A stretch of DNA of 6,137 nucleotides from Alkaliphilus sp. (GTDB lineage Bacteria; Bacillota; Clostridia; Peptostreptococcales; Natronincolaceae). Under the pieces are notes generated by a model. It was not told the DNA's origin. It made no database searches and saw nothing but the letters and a program-made list of their open reading frames with translations. Each line of letters opens with the position of its first letter. Position 1 is the first letter of the stretch. The translations under genes were made by a program, and so were the position numbers. Of this stretch, positions 1 through 5,855 are shown piece after piece. The stretch covers positions 1-6,137 of the forward strand of contig JALNXC010000083.1 in the NCBI GenBank assembly GCA_023230535.1. The letters are read 5' to 3'.

Positions 1-1
1 A

Positions 2-649
2 CCCGAAATAGCTTTTGCGAATTTAGATGATAATATGGAATTAGCAGAAGATATGTTAAATTATATTATCAATTATGTTATGGAAAATGCACCGGAGGAG
101 ATGGAGTTTTTCAACAAATTTATAGATAAAGGGTTGATAGGCCGCTTAAATAATGTGGTAACTTCGGATTTTGCCAGGATTACATATACGGAAGCCATAG
201 AACTGCTTAAAAAATCGAAACAAAAATTTGAATATCCCGTGGAATGGGGCTGCGATCTTCAGACGGAGCACGAGAGGTATATAACGGAGAAGGTATTTAA
301 AAAGCCCGCGTTTGTGACAGATTATCCGAAAGAAATTAAGGCTTTTTATATGAGGTTAAACGAGGACGGTAAAACCGTGGCTGCTATGGATCTATTGGTT
401 CCGGGTGTTGGTGAGATAATAGGGGGCAGTCAGAGGGAAGAGAGATTGGAGGTATTGGAAGAAAAAATGGATGCGATGGGTTTGGACAAGAGAGAATATT
501 GGTGGTATCTGGAACTCAGAAAATATGGGGGTGCAAGGCACTCCGGTTTTGGTTTGGGTTTTGAAAGGGCTATCATGTACTTGACGGGAATGAGCAATAT
601 CAGGGATGTGATCTCTTTTCCGAGGACGCCAAAGTCGGCGGAGTTTTAA
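2..649 (+). CDS. asnS: Asparaginyl-tRNA synthetase, C-terminal part (5' end outside window)
   Basis: This is the last 215 codons of a class II aminoacyl-tRNA synthetase that charges tRNA-Asn with asparagine in the cytoplasm. The reading frame is open from base 2, so the gene starts upstream of the window; the first internal ATG (35) is not the start. The visible part is the C-terminal half of the catalytic domain. It contains the AsnRS-typical stretch [13 protein letters not shown] (about nt 410-450) and, near the C-terminus, class II motif 3 (GFGLGFER, about nt 545-570), whose arginine contacts ATP. The protein ends in the family-typical [11 protein letters not shown] followed by a few residues. 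No frameshift is seen. AspRS is the nearest alternative, but the GGSQREER and FPRTP wording favours AsnRS. No convincing terminator follows the stop codon. Confidence 0.95.
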   Translation, partial: PEIAFANLDDNMELAEDMLNYIINYVMENAPEEMEFFNKFIDKGLIGRLNNVVTSDFARITYTEAIELLKKSKQKFEYPVEWGCDLQTEHERYITEKVFKKPAFVTDYPKEIKAFYMRLNEDGKTVAAMDLLVPGVGEIIGGSQREERLEVLEEKMDAMGLDKREYWWYLELRKYGGARHSGFGLGFERAIMYLTGMSNIRDVISFPRTPKSAEF

Positions 650-742
650 CCTACATTTAATCTGTTGTGTTAGTAGTGGATATCTATATTTAATAAAAAA
701 TTAACCGGCACAACGAATTAATTTAATAAATATATAAACTTA

Positions 743-771
743 TTAGGTCATTGGCTAATCTAATGACTTAA
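743..771. promoter_or_regulatory. Imperfect 29-bp dyad, possible operator of the monooxygenase gene
   Basis: The half-sites TTAgGTCATT and AATGACtTAA face each other around a central A at 757. Of the 14 base pairs, 11 match; two of the three mismatches would be G-U pairs in RNA. The dyad covers the candidate -35 box TTGGCT (751-756) and the spacer of a possible promoter, as expected for a repressor site. The cognate regulator is unknown. FapR- or MarR/FabT-type fatty-acid regulators are only a guess from the FabK-like downstream gene. Confidence 0.4.
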
Positions 772-779
772 TTTATTAT
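751..779 (+). promoter_or_regulatory. Candidate promoter for monooxygenase-aroD
   Basis: A -35-like TTGGCT (751-756) lies 17 bp from a -10-like TATTAT (774-779). Start of transcription would be near 786, giving a leader of about 190 nt. A second, weaker possibility downstream is TTGAAA (819-824), 18 bp, TAATAA (843-848). In DNA this AT-rich such matches arise by chance, so the choice rests mainly on the overlap with the dyad. Confidence 0.35.
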
Positions 780-974
780 TAAAACTAATTGGCATTGAAA
801 AGGGTACCAATCAAAAAATTGAAAAGGTTATATATAAACCGGTAATAATAAACAAGCTAGCTTAGAAGGATCATTTTTAAGTACAGAAAATATTAATTAC
901 AGTGTAGAAAACTTTGTAAGCTTGTTATATAGTAAAGGGATAAAGACGGATTAATTTATAAGGAGTAGATAAAA

Positions 975-2051
975 ATGAAACTACCTGCTTTAAAACTAGG
1001 AGATTTAGTAGTTCCTGTTCCAATAATCCAAGGGGCTATGGGTGTTGGTATATCCCTTTCAAAATTAGCTTCTGCTGTAGCCAACGAAGGTGGGATAGGC
1101 GTTATAGCCGGAGTACAAATTGGCTTTAAGGAGCCGGATTTTGAAACTAATACTATAAGAGCCAATATAACAGCATTGAGGGAAGAAATAAAAAAGGCTA
1201 GAGAGTTAAGCCTTAAAGGTATAATAGGTGTAAATTTGATGGTAGCTATTAAAAATTATAAAGAAATGGTTAAGGCAGCAGTTGGAGAAAAAATAGATTT
1301 AATTATTTCCGGTGCCGGTTTACCTAAAGATTTGCCTGAATTTATAAAGGGAAGTAAGACTAAAATTGCACCGGTAGTTTCGTCGGGAAAGGCAGCTGCT
1401 TTAATAGCTAAACTGTGGGATAGAAGATTTTCTTATATACCGGATTTAATTATTGTAGAAGGAACAGATGCAGGAGGGCATTTAGGCTATTCCTTAGAAG
1501 ACCTAAATAAGGAAGATAAACCTATGTTAATTGATACAGTAAAGGAAGTAATTAAGACTATAAAACCTTTTGAAAAAAAATATGATAAAAAGATACCGGT
1601 GATAGCGGCAGGTGGAATATTTAGTGGAACAGATATAGCTAAATACTTAAAGGTTGGTGCTTCCGGTGTGCAGATGGGAACCAGATTTGTAGCTACGGAA
1701 GAATGTGATGCTCATAAAAATTTTAAAGAAGCATATTTAAAGTCAAATGAAGCTGATATTCAGTTAATCCGGAGTCCTGTGGGTATGCCGGGCAGAGCTA
1801 TTAAAAATAAATTAATAGAAAGAGTAAAATTAGCAAAAATTCCGGTAACCAAATGTTACAATTGTTTAGAGCCATGTAATCCTGAAACCACACCTTATTG
1901 TATATCGGCAGCTCTTATAAAAGCTGTAGAAGGCGATATGGATGAAGGGCTTATATTTGCAGGAACCAACGCTTATAGACTAAATAAAATTACAACTGTA
2001 AAAGAATTAATGAGAGAATTAATTACAGAAGCGGAACAGGCTTTAACGTAG
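975..2051 (+). CDS. Nitronate monooxygenase / FabK-like FMN-dependent TIM-barrel enzyme
   Basis: A 358-residue flavoprotein of the 2-nitropropane dioxygenase (NMO) superfamily, which also includes FabK enoyl-ACP reductase. Visible motifs in order are an N-terminal PIIQGAMGVGIS (residues 16-27); EGTDAGGHLG around His169, the position of the conserved active-site histidine; AAGGI (211-215), a phosphate-binding loop; and GASGVQMGTRF (228-238), which in the family contacts the FMN phosphate. Residues 294-309 carry four cysteines spaced C-x2-C-x3-C-x7-C, which resembles a metal or iron-sulfur site and is not part of classical NMO or FabK. The start is supported by AAGGAG at 960-965, 9 nt upstream. 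aroD follows after 30 nt, probably in the same transcript. No signal peptide or membrane segment is seen. The family is clear; the substrate (nitronate, enoyl-ACP or other) is not. Codons look more AT-rich by eye than in modABC. Confidence 0.85.
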   Translation: MKLPALKLGDLVVPVPIIQGAMGVGISLSKLASAVANEGGIGVIAGVQIGFKEPDFETNTIRANITALREEIKKARELSLKGIIGVNLMVAIKNYKEMVKAAVGEKIDLIISGAGLPKDLPEFIKGSKTKIAPVVSSGKAAALIAKLWDRRFSYIPDLIIVEGTDAGGHLGYSLEDLNKEDKPMLIDTVKEVIKTIKPFEKKYDKKIPVIAAGGIFSGTDIAKYLKVGASGVQMGTRFVATEECDAHKNFKEAYLKSNEADIQLIRSPVGMPGRAIKNKLIERVKLAKIPVTKCYNCLEPCNPETTPYCISAALIKAVEGDMDEGLIFAGTNAYRLNKITTVKELMRELITEAEQALT

Positions 2052-2081
2052 AGAGTTTTACATATTAAAAGGATGTTGTAT

Positions 2082-2840
2082 ATGAAAAATATAGTTGCAG
2101 TTAAAGGCGTTAAAATTGGTGAAGGTATACCTAAAATTTGTGTGCCCATAGTAGGCAAAACATTAGAGGAAATTTTAGAAGAAGTCCGGTATTTAAAAAC
2201 TATTGATTTTGATATAGTAGAATGGCGTGTGGACTTTTACGATGATGTTGAATGTATAGATAAAGTCAAAACGTCCCTTGAAGCAATCAGAAGCATTTTG
2301 ATTGATAAGCCTATTATATTTACATTTCGCAGTATCGAAGAGGGCGGGAAAAAGGAAATTGGTACGGAATTTTATTTTGAATTGAATAGAGCGGTGATAC
2401 AAACGGGATTTATTGATATTGTAGATGTGGAGTTGTTTAATGATGAGATAGAAATAAAAAGATTGATCGATATTGCACATAAAAATCATGTATCGGTTAT
2501 TATTTCCAATCATGATTTTGATAAAACACCTTCGAGGGAGGAAATTATATCGAGGTTGCGCAGGGCGGCTGAATTAGGCGGAGATATTGCAAAAATAGCA
2601 GTAATGCCGATATGTACAAAAGATGTAATAACTTTGTTGGATGCAACAAATACAATGACGGAAAAATATAAGGACAGGCCGATAATGGCGATATCCATGG
2701 GGAAACAGGGCATTATCAGCAGGTTGGCAGGAGGGCTGTTCGGTTCAGATATGACATTTGCTTCTGCTAAAAAGATTTCTGCTCCGGGACAAATTTCATC
2801 CGATGATCTGTATAAAATCATGCCTCTGTTATATGATTAG
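2082..2840 (+). CDS. aroD: Type I 3-dehydroquinate dehydratase
   Basis: A 252-residue cytoplasmic enzyme of the shikimate pathway that dehydrates 3-dehydroquinate to 3-dehydroshikimate through a Schiff base. All active-site residues known for the Salmonella enzyme (also 252 residues) are present, shifted by one: Glu47 (EWRVD), Arg83 and Glu87 (FRSIEEGG), His144 (SNHDF), Lys171 as the Schiff-base lysine (AKIAVMP), Arg214 (SRLAGG), and Ser233 and Gln237 (SAPGQ). An in-frame ATG at 2073 would add MLY, but it directly abuts the ribosome binding site AAAAGG (2067-2072) with no spacing. ATG 2082 has a 9-nt spacer and gives the usual family length, so it was chosen. The gene follows the monooxygenase by 30 nt with no promoter between them. 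No other shikimate gene is visible nearby. No intrinsic terminator is seen after the stop. Confidence 0.95.
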   Translation: MKNIVAVKGVKIGEGIPKICVPIVGKTLEEILEEVRYLKTIDFDIVEWRVDFYDDVECIDKVKTSLEAIRSILIDKPIIFTFRSIEEGGKKEIGTEFYFELNRAVIQTGFIDIVDVELFNDEIEIKRLIDIAHKNHVSVIISNHDFDKTPSREEIISRLRRAAELGGDIAKIAVMPICTKDVITLLDATNTMTEKYKDRPIMAISMGKQGIISRLAGGLFGSDMTFASAKKISAPGQISSDDLYKIMPLLYD

Positions 2841-2896
2841 TTTTCATATTGAATAAAAAACAATCGATCTATTTTCCTTGTAGTGACCTTATATCC

Positions 2897-2918
2897 TGTC
2901 AATTAAAAGTCATTGACA
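2897..2918. promoter_or_regulatory. Inverted repeat over the -35 box of the modABC promoter
   Basis: TGTCAAT (2897-2903) and ATTGACA (2912-2918) are perfect 7-bp inverted arms separated by 8 bp. The right arm contains the TTGACA -35 hexamer. No T-run follows, so it does not look like a terminator for aroD. A repressor or other transcription-factor site is the simplest reading. The protein that binds is unknown. Confidence 0.45.
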
Positions 2919-2940
2919 GATAACATAAATAATGTATAAT
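2913..2940 (+). promoter_or_regulatory. Consensus sigma-A-type promoter for the riboswitch-modABC transcript
   Basis: A perfect -35 TTGACA (2913-2918) and a perfect -10 TATAAT (2935-2940) are separated by 16 bp. Transcription would start near 2947, about 100 nt before the structured leader RNA and about 340 nt before modA. Both hexamers match the consensus, so this is the best promoter in the window. Confidence 0.75.
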
Positions 2941-3008
2941 TGAATAAGGTTAAGAAATATGCCGCAGGAATGAAAACAAAGGGTATAAATGATGTTATAA
3001 AAGGTTTT

Positions 3009-3038
3009 TTGACAATAATTGTTGATAGATTTTATCAC
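3009..3038 (+). promoter_or_regulatory. Possible second promoter directly upstream of the leader RNA
   Basis: TTGACA (3009-3014) lies 18 bp from a weak -10-like TATCAC (3033-3038). Initiation would fall near 3045, right where the proposed aptamer begins. An 11-bp dyad, ACAATAATTGT (3012-3022), overlaps the -35 box. The -10 is poor (4 of 6), so this may be only an upstream part of the long leader. Confidence 0.25.
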
Positions 3039-3046
3039 ATTTATAT

Positions 3047-3175
3047 AGCTCCGAACCAATTCTTCTAAGGAGTTAATCTATGGGGATTGGTCGTTAGGGT
3101 TATATTGGAAACGATATGGCCTTCCATTGTGAGAAGGAGAAAACCGTTGATTATCTATAATCAGCGAGGCAAGCT
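3047..3175 (+). ncRNA. Candidate Moco/Tuco (molybdenum/tungsten cofactor) riboswitch aptamer
   Basis: Four hairpins follow one another. (a) CCAAT (3056-3060) pairs with ATTGG (3086-3090); this hairpin carries the two halves of an 11-nt tetraloop receptor, UCUAAG (3064-3069) and UAUGG (3079-3083). (b) AUAUUG-GAAA-CGAUAU (3102-3117) has a GNRA tetraloop. (c) CCTTC (3120-3124) pairs with GAAGG (3133-3137). (d) A 9-bp hairpin pairs 3145-3153 with 3158-3166. A closing helix can form between AGCTCC (3047-3052) and GGCAAGCT (3168-3175) with a two-base bulge. A GNRA loop with a docking receptor inside a multi-helix junction is, from memory, a hallmark of the Moco RNA motif (Rfam RF01055), and that motif is found upstream of molybdate/tungstate uptake genes. 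Here it precedes modABC and a terminator. The structured RNA is seen directly; the class is inferred. Moco versus Tuco is not decided. Confidence 0.75.
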
Positions 3176-3192
3176 TGCAATCCGGCAACTTG
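3170..3192 (+). promoter_or_regulatory. Candidate antiterminator hairpin
   Basis: CAAG (3170-3173) and TTGC (3175-3178) can pair with GCAA (3185-3188) and CTTG (3189-3192), with C3174 bulged and a 6-nt loop. This 8-bp hairpin uses bases of the proposed aptamer closing helix on one side and most of the terminator 5' arm on the other, so it excludes both. That is the geometry of an OFF riboswitch acting by transcription termination. Confidence 0.5.
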
Positions 3193-3221
3193 GTGCTTCT
3201 CACCAAGTTGTTTTTATTTTT
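3186..3221 (+). terminator. Intrinsic terminator in the modABC leader
   Basis: CAACTTGGTG (3186-3195) and CACCAAGTTG (3201-3210) form a perfect 10-bp stem around a CTTCT loop. An 11-nt tract of ten T and one A (3211-3221) follows at once. It sits between the strong promoter and modA on the coding strand, so it must be bypassed for the operon to be expressed. This makes it the output of the preceding riboswitch, not an end-of-operon terminator. Confidence 0.9.
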
Positions 3222-3288
3222 CCCGGGGAAGGATATATCCGTTTATACCTGTAGTAAGGATAAAAATTAAAAAGGGGAGAATGGTATT

Positions 3289-4122
3289 ATGAAAAAAATT
3301 TTAAGTGTTATTCTATCTTTAGTTTTGCTTGTAAGCCTTTTGTCAATGACGGGATGCGGGAAAGAATCGCCACCGGCATCAGATTCGCCTCCGGATATTT
3401 CTACACAGAATCCGCCGACAGAAACCGAAACAAAGAGTATTATGGTTTATTCCGGGGCGGGATTACGCAAACCTGTTGAGGAATTGGGTGAGATGTTTAA
3501 GGAAAAAACCGGGGTTGAGGTACAATTTACATATGGTAATTGTACTCAATTAATAAACCAGATTTTATTGGTTGATAAAGGCGATGTGTTTTTACCGGGT
3601 GATGCCGAGGATGTAAAAGTATTGCGGGAACATGATAAGATTGAGGCTGAGAAACCGTTGGTTTATCACGTTCCTATCTTGGCTGTGCCGCAAGGCAATC
3701 CGGCAGATATTAAATCCCTTGACGATCTTAAAAAACCCGGAATAAAAATTGTTCTGGGCGATCCGGAGACAAATCCCCTCGGTAAATTGGCCGAAAACAT
3801 ATTAACAAAAAAAGGTATTTATGAGCAGGTAAAACCGAATGTTGTTGCCCGGACGGCAACCGCCAATGAAATGTTTGTCTATTTGGAAATGAAACAAGTA
3901 GATGCATCTATAATATGGGAAGACAATCTGGTAGGCAACGAAAAAATAGAGATGGTAGAAACTTCGGATCTTGAGAAATATATAAAAAGGGTACCGGTCG
4001 CAACACTTAAATGTTCTGAAAATCCTGAAACGGCGGCTCAATTCATGGATTTCGTTTCTTCTTCGGAGGGAATCGATATATGGGAGAAATGGGGATTTAA
4101 ACCGATCGTGGGAGATGAGTAA
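3289..4122 (+). CDS. modA: Molybdate/tungstate-type ABC transporter substrate-binding lipoprotein
   Basis: A 277-residue extracytoplasmic oxyanion-binding protein that delivers substrate to the permease encoded next. Residues 1-22 are a signal peptide with a KK start and a long hydrophobic core. The lipobox MTGC places the lipidated cysteine at residue 23. A Pro/Ser/Thr-rich linker (about 24-48) tethers the binding domain to the membrane, as in Gram-positive bacteria. The domain opens with VYSGAGLRKPVEEL, comparable to the first oxyanion-binding loop of ModA. It continues with TYGNCTQL, GDVFLPGDAEDV, a GNPA stretch, NPLGKLAE, and VDASIIWEDN near the C-terminal ligand-contact region. The start is supported by GGGGAG (3274-3279), 9 nt upstream; ATG 3281 is out of frame and meets a stop after three codons. 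modB overlaps the stop by one base. Mo and W cannot be told apart from the sequence; TupA and WtpA are alternatives. Confidence 0.85.
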   Translation: MKKILSVILSLVLLVSLLSMTGCGKESPPASDSPPDISTQNPPTETETKSIMVYSGAGLRKPVEELGEMFKEKTGVEVQFTYGNCTQLINQILLVDKGDVFLPGDAEDVKVLREHDKIEAEKPLVYHVPILAVPQGNPADIKSLDDLKKPGIKIVLGDPETNPLGKLAENILTKKGIYEQVKPNVVARTATANEMFVYLEMKQVDASIIWEDNLVGNEKIEMVETSDLEKYIKRVPVATLKCSENPETAAQFMDFVSSSEGIDIWEKWGFKPIVGDE

Positions 4123-4934
4123 TGGCAAAAACCAGATGGTGGAAGGACAAGTTCAATTTATTTATGGTTATATTCACTTATATAATTACATTTTGTATTT
4201 TTGCGACCCTAATGACTGTAATTTTAAAGGGCTTCCCCGGTATCGGGAAAGCCCTGATGACAAAAGAAATTCAGTTTTCCATCAAACTGAGCCTCTATAC
4301 ATCGGTGATTTCCACTATTTTTTGTATCCTGATAGCTATGCCAATAGCTTATGTGTTGGCTAGGACGGATATATGGGCTAAACAGTTGATCAGCACAATT
4401 CTTGATTTACCGTTGACACTGCCGCCCATAGTTTCCGGGGTTTGTCTGTTATTGATTTTTGGGACAACAGGTTTCGGAGCCTGGCTGGAGGATATAGGGC
4501 TCGGGTTTGTGTTTACGGTTAAGGGAATTATTATATCCCAGGTTTTTACCAATCTTTCTTTTACGATCAGGGTTTTGAAATCTACCATATTATCGATCAA
4601 TCCCCGTTTGGATTACATTGCTCGAACATTAGGCTGTACACCGATGCAGGCATTTTTTAAGGTTACTTTGCCTTTATCCAAAAACGGTATTATCGCCGGA
4701 ACCGTGATCACCTGGGCTCGTGCTTTAGGAGCTTTCGGAGCTGTTTTGATGCTGGCGGGTGCAACTCGGCTTCGTACCGAGACTTTACCTATTTCTCTTT
4801 TTCTGAATATGTCTACGGGAGATATAGATGCTGCGCTGGCGGTAGCTAATATTTTAATCATTATTTCTGTTATATCTTTATTTATATTTAATAAATTTGG
4901 CGGTGATTTTATCGGGGATTCTCGAGTAAATTAA
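4122..4934 (+). CDS. modB: Molybdate/tungstate-type ABC transporter permease
   Basis: A 270-residue inner-membrane channel subunit, presumably acting as a homodimer. About six hydrophobic segments are visible: roughly residues 13-35, 56-79, 90-113, 129-150, 188-213 and 236-258. The cytoplasmic coupling (EAA) loop is at 164-185, with ARTLG followed by TLPL in the usual spacing; it would dock on the ATPase. PLTLPPIVSG (97-106) is typical of the ModB/CysT-type permease family. The protein is longer than E. coli ModB, mainly through an N-terminal hydrophobic segment. The ATG shares its A with the modA stop (TAATG), and GGGAG (4110-4114) lies 7 nt upstream inside modA, so translation is probably coupled. 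The ATPase gene follows after 17 nt. A sulfate-type permease is less likely given the Mo/W context. Confidence 0.87.
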   Translation: MAKTRWWKDKFNLFMVIFTYIITFCIFATLMTVILKGFPGIGKALMTKEIQFSIKLSLYTSVISTIFCILIAMPIAYVLARTDIWAKQLISTILDLPLTLPPIVSGVCLLLIFGTTGFGAWLEDIGLGFVFTVKGIIISQVFTNLSFTIRVLKSTILSINPRLDYIARTLGCTPMQAFFKVTLPLSKNGIIAGTVITWARALGAFGAVLMLAGATRLRTETLPISLFLNMSTGDIDAALAVANILIIISVISLFIFNKFGGDFIGDSRVN

Positions 4935-4951
4935 CGGAGGTGTGAGGTATT

Positions 4952-5662
4952 ATGATTTCATTAGAAAATGTATCGATATCTTTAGGAGATTTTTCTTTAA
5001 AAAGTGTGAATTTGGAAATCCCGTCAGGAGAATATTTTTCAATCCTTGGGCCGACAGGCGCCGGAAAAACTGTTATTTTAGAGCTCATCGCAGGTTTATA
5101 TAAGCCGGATAAGGGTAATATTTTAATCAACAATGAAAATGTTGAAAAAATACCTCCTGAAAAGAGGGGTGTTGGTTTTGTTTATCAGGATTATGCCCTT
5201 TTTCCTCATCTTAATATATATAAAAATATTTCTTTTGGACTGAAACTAAGAAAAATTTCACAAAAAGAGATAAGGAACACGGTGTTGGAATTGACGGAGC
5301 TGTTTAATATCACGCATCTTTTAAGTCGATTTCCCGGTACATTGAGCGGGGGCGAACAGCAGAGGGTATCCTTGGCAAGGGCTTTGGCCCTCAGACCAAA
5401 GATATTATTGATGGATGAACCGTTAAGCGCTCTTGACCCCAATACCAAAAATTTTTTGCGCGAGGAAATAAAAAGAATTCACCGGACCTACGAATGTACA
5501 ATTGTTCATGTTACCCATGATTTTAATGAAGCAAATACACTTGCTACCCTGGTCGGTATTATTTTAGACGGGCAAATAAGGCAGGTCGGTACTCCGGGGG
5601 AAGTGTTTAAAAACAACGGTGACCTTAAAGTATCCAGATTTTTAGGGCTTTCCGCATCTTGA
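4952..5662 (+). CDS. modC: ABC transporter ATP-binding protein of the Mo/W importer, short form
   Basis: A 236-residue cytoplasmic ATPase that powers the importer. All nucleotide-binding motifs are intact: Walker A GPTGAGKT (33-40), Q-loop Gln79 (YQDYALFPH), signature LSGGEQQR (131-138), Walker B ILLMDE (151-156), D-loop SALD (159-162) and H-loop His189 (VTHD). The protein ends about 47 residues after the H-loop, with VGTPGEVF and then SRFLGL. It therefore lacks the C-terminal Mop/TOBE regulatory domain that brings E. coli ModC to about 350 residues. The stop is clean and no frameshift is apparent; frames after it show no Mop-like sequence. The ribosome binding site is GGAGG (4936-4940), 11 nt before ATG. 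TupC/WtpC-type naming is an alternative; membership in this importer rests on operon position. Confidence 0.85.
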   Translation: MISLENVSISLGDFSLKSVNLEIPSGEYFSILGPTGAGKTVILELIAGLYKPDKGNILINNENVEKIPPEKRGVGFVYQDYALFPHLNIYKNISFGLKLRKISQKEIRNTVLELTELFNITHLLSRFPGTLSGGEQQRVSLARALALRPKILLMDEPLSALDPNTKNFLREEIKRIHRTYECTIVHVTHDFNEANTLATLVGIILDGQIRQVGTPGEVFKNNGDLKVSRFLGLSAS

Positions 5663-5749
5663 TCCCGGTCCAAAATAGCCGCATAAAAAATCTTTGCAAA
5701 TTATATCTGGGTTGTTTTGTCACGAAGAATTTTAAGAAGAATTTATTTA

Positions 5750-5764
5750 TTGTAAACGGTTTCG
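5750..5764. promoter_or_regulatory. cre-like motif upstream of the MoeA-like gene
   Basis: The sequence TTGTAAACGGTTTCG fits the CcpA cre pattern WTGNAANCGNWNNCW except at the last base. It lies about 100 nt upstream of the next start codon. It also overlaps the weak terminator-like hairpin below, so both readings compete. A single near-match in AT-rich DNA is weak evidence. Confidence 0.25.
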
Positions 5765-5771
5765 TTTTTTT
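5754..5771 (+). terminator. Weak terminator-like hairpin after modC
   Basis: AAACG (5754-5758) and CGTTT (5763-5767) form a 5-bp stem with a GTTT loop, running into a 7-nt T-run (5765-5771). The stem is short and mostly A-T. It could give partial termination between modC and the next gene. No better terminator was seen in 5663-5855. Confidence 0.3.
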
Positions 5772-5855
5772 AAAAAATAATATATTATATTGAATTGGAA
5801 TCTTTAATTTTTATTTAAATTTATTGATCAAAAAATTACTATCAGAGGTGAAAAG

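Larger units (their letters stand above)
650..974. other. AT-rich intergenic region between asnS and the monooxygenase gene
   Basis: No gene is seen in these 325 bases. The region holds the dyad and promoter candidates listed separately. It also holds several weak inverted repeats: GTTGTG (664-669) with CACAAC (709-714), and AACAAGCT (851-858) with AGCTTGTT (919-926). The self-complementary AAGCTAGCTT is at 854-863. None is followed by a T-run, so no intrinsic terminator for asnS is visible. No known riboswitch or T-box signature was recognised. Confidence 0.6.

Noticed and set aside
697..724. AT-only inverted repeat after asnS as a terminator
   Set aside because: The stem has no G-C pairs, the loop is large, and no T-run follows.
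851..926. AACAAGCT/AGCTTGTT inverted repeat as a structured leader of the monooxygenase gene
   Set aside because: Only 8 bp enclosing a 60-nt loop with no internal helices or terminator; too weak to call a riboswitch or T-box.
956..1165. Reverse-strand open frames opposite the monooxygenase, aroD and modABC
   Set aside because: All lie wholly or mostly antisense to well-supported genes and encode nothing recognisable.
975..2051. Naming the monooxygenase fabK
   Set aside because: The FMN motifs are shared by NMO and FabK, but the protein is longer than typical FabK, has the C-terminal cysteine cluster, and no fab genes lie beside it.
2073..2081. Upstream in-frame ATG for aroD
   Set aside because: It directly abuts AAAAGG, leaving no spacer; ATG 2082 has proper spacing and gives the family length of 252 residues.
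2970..3068. A 32-codon open frame in the modABC leader, running into the aptamer
   Set aside because: The only SD-like bases (AGGA) abut the ATG with no spacing, the peptide shows no recognisable features, and the frame overlaps the structured RNA. Leader-peptide attenuation is not supported.
4115..4363. An 82-codon + strand open frame overlapping the start of modB
   Set aside because: It is an alternative frame of modB without a recognisable domain; modB in the other frame is a clear permease.
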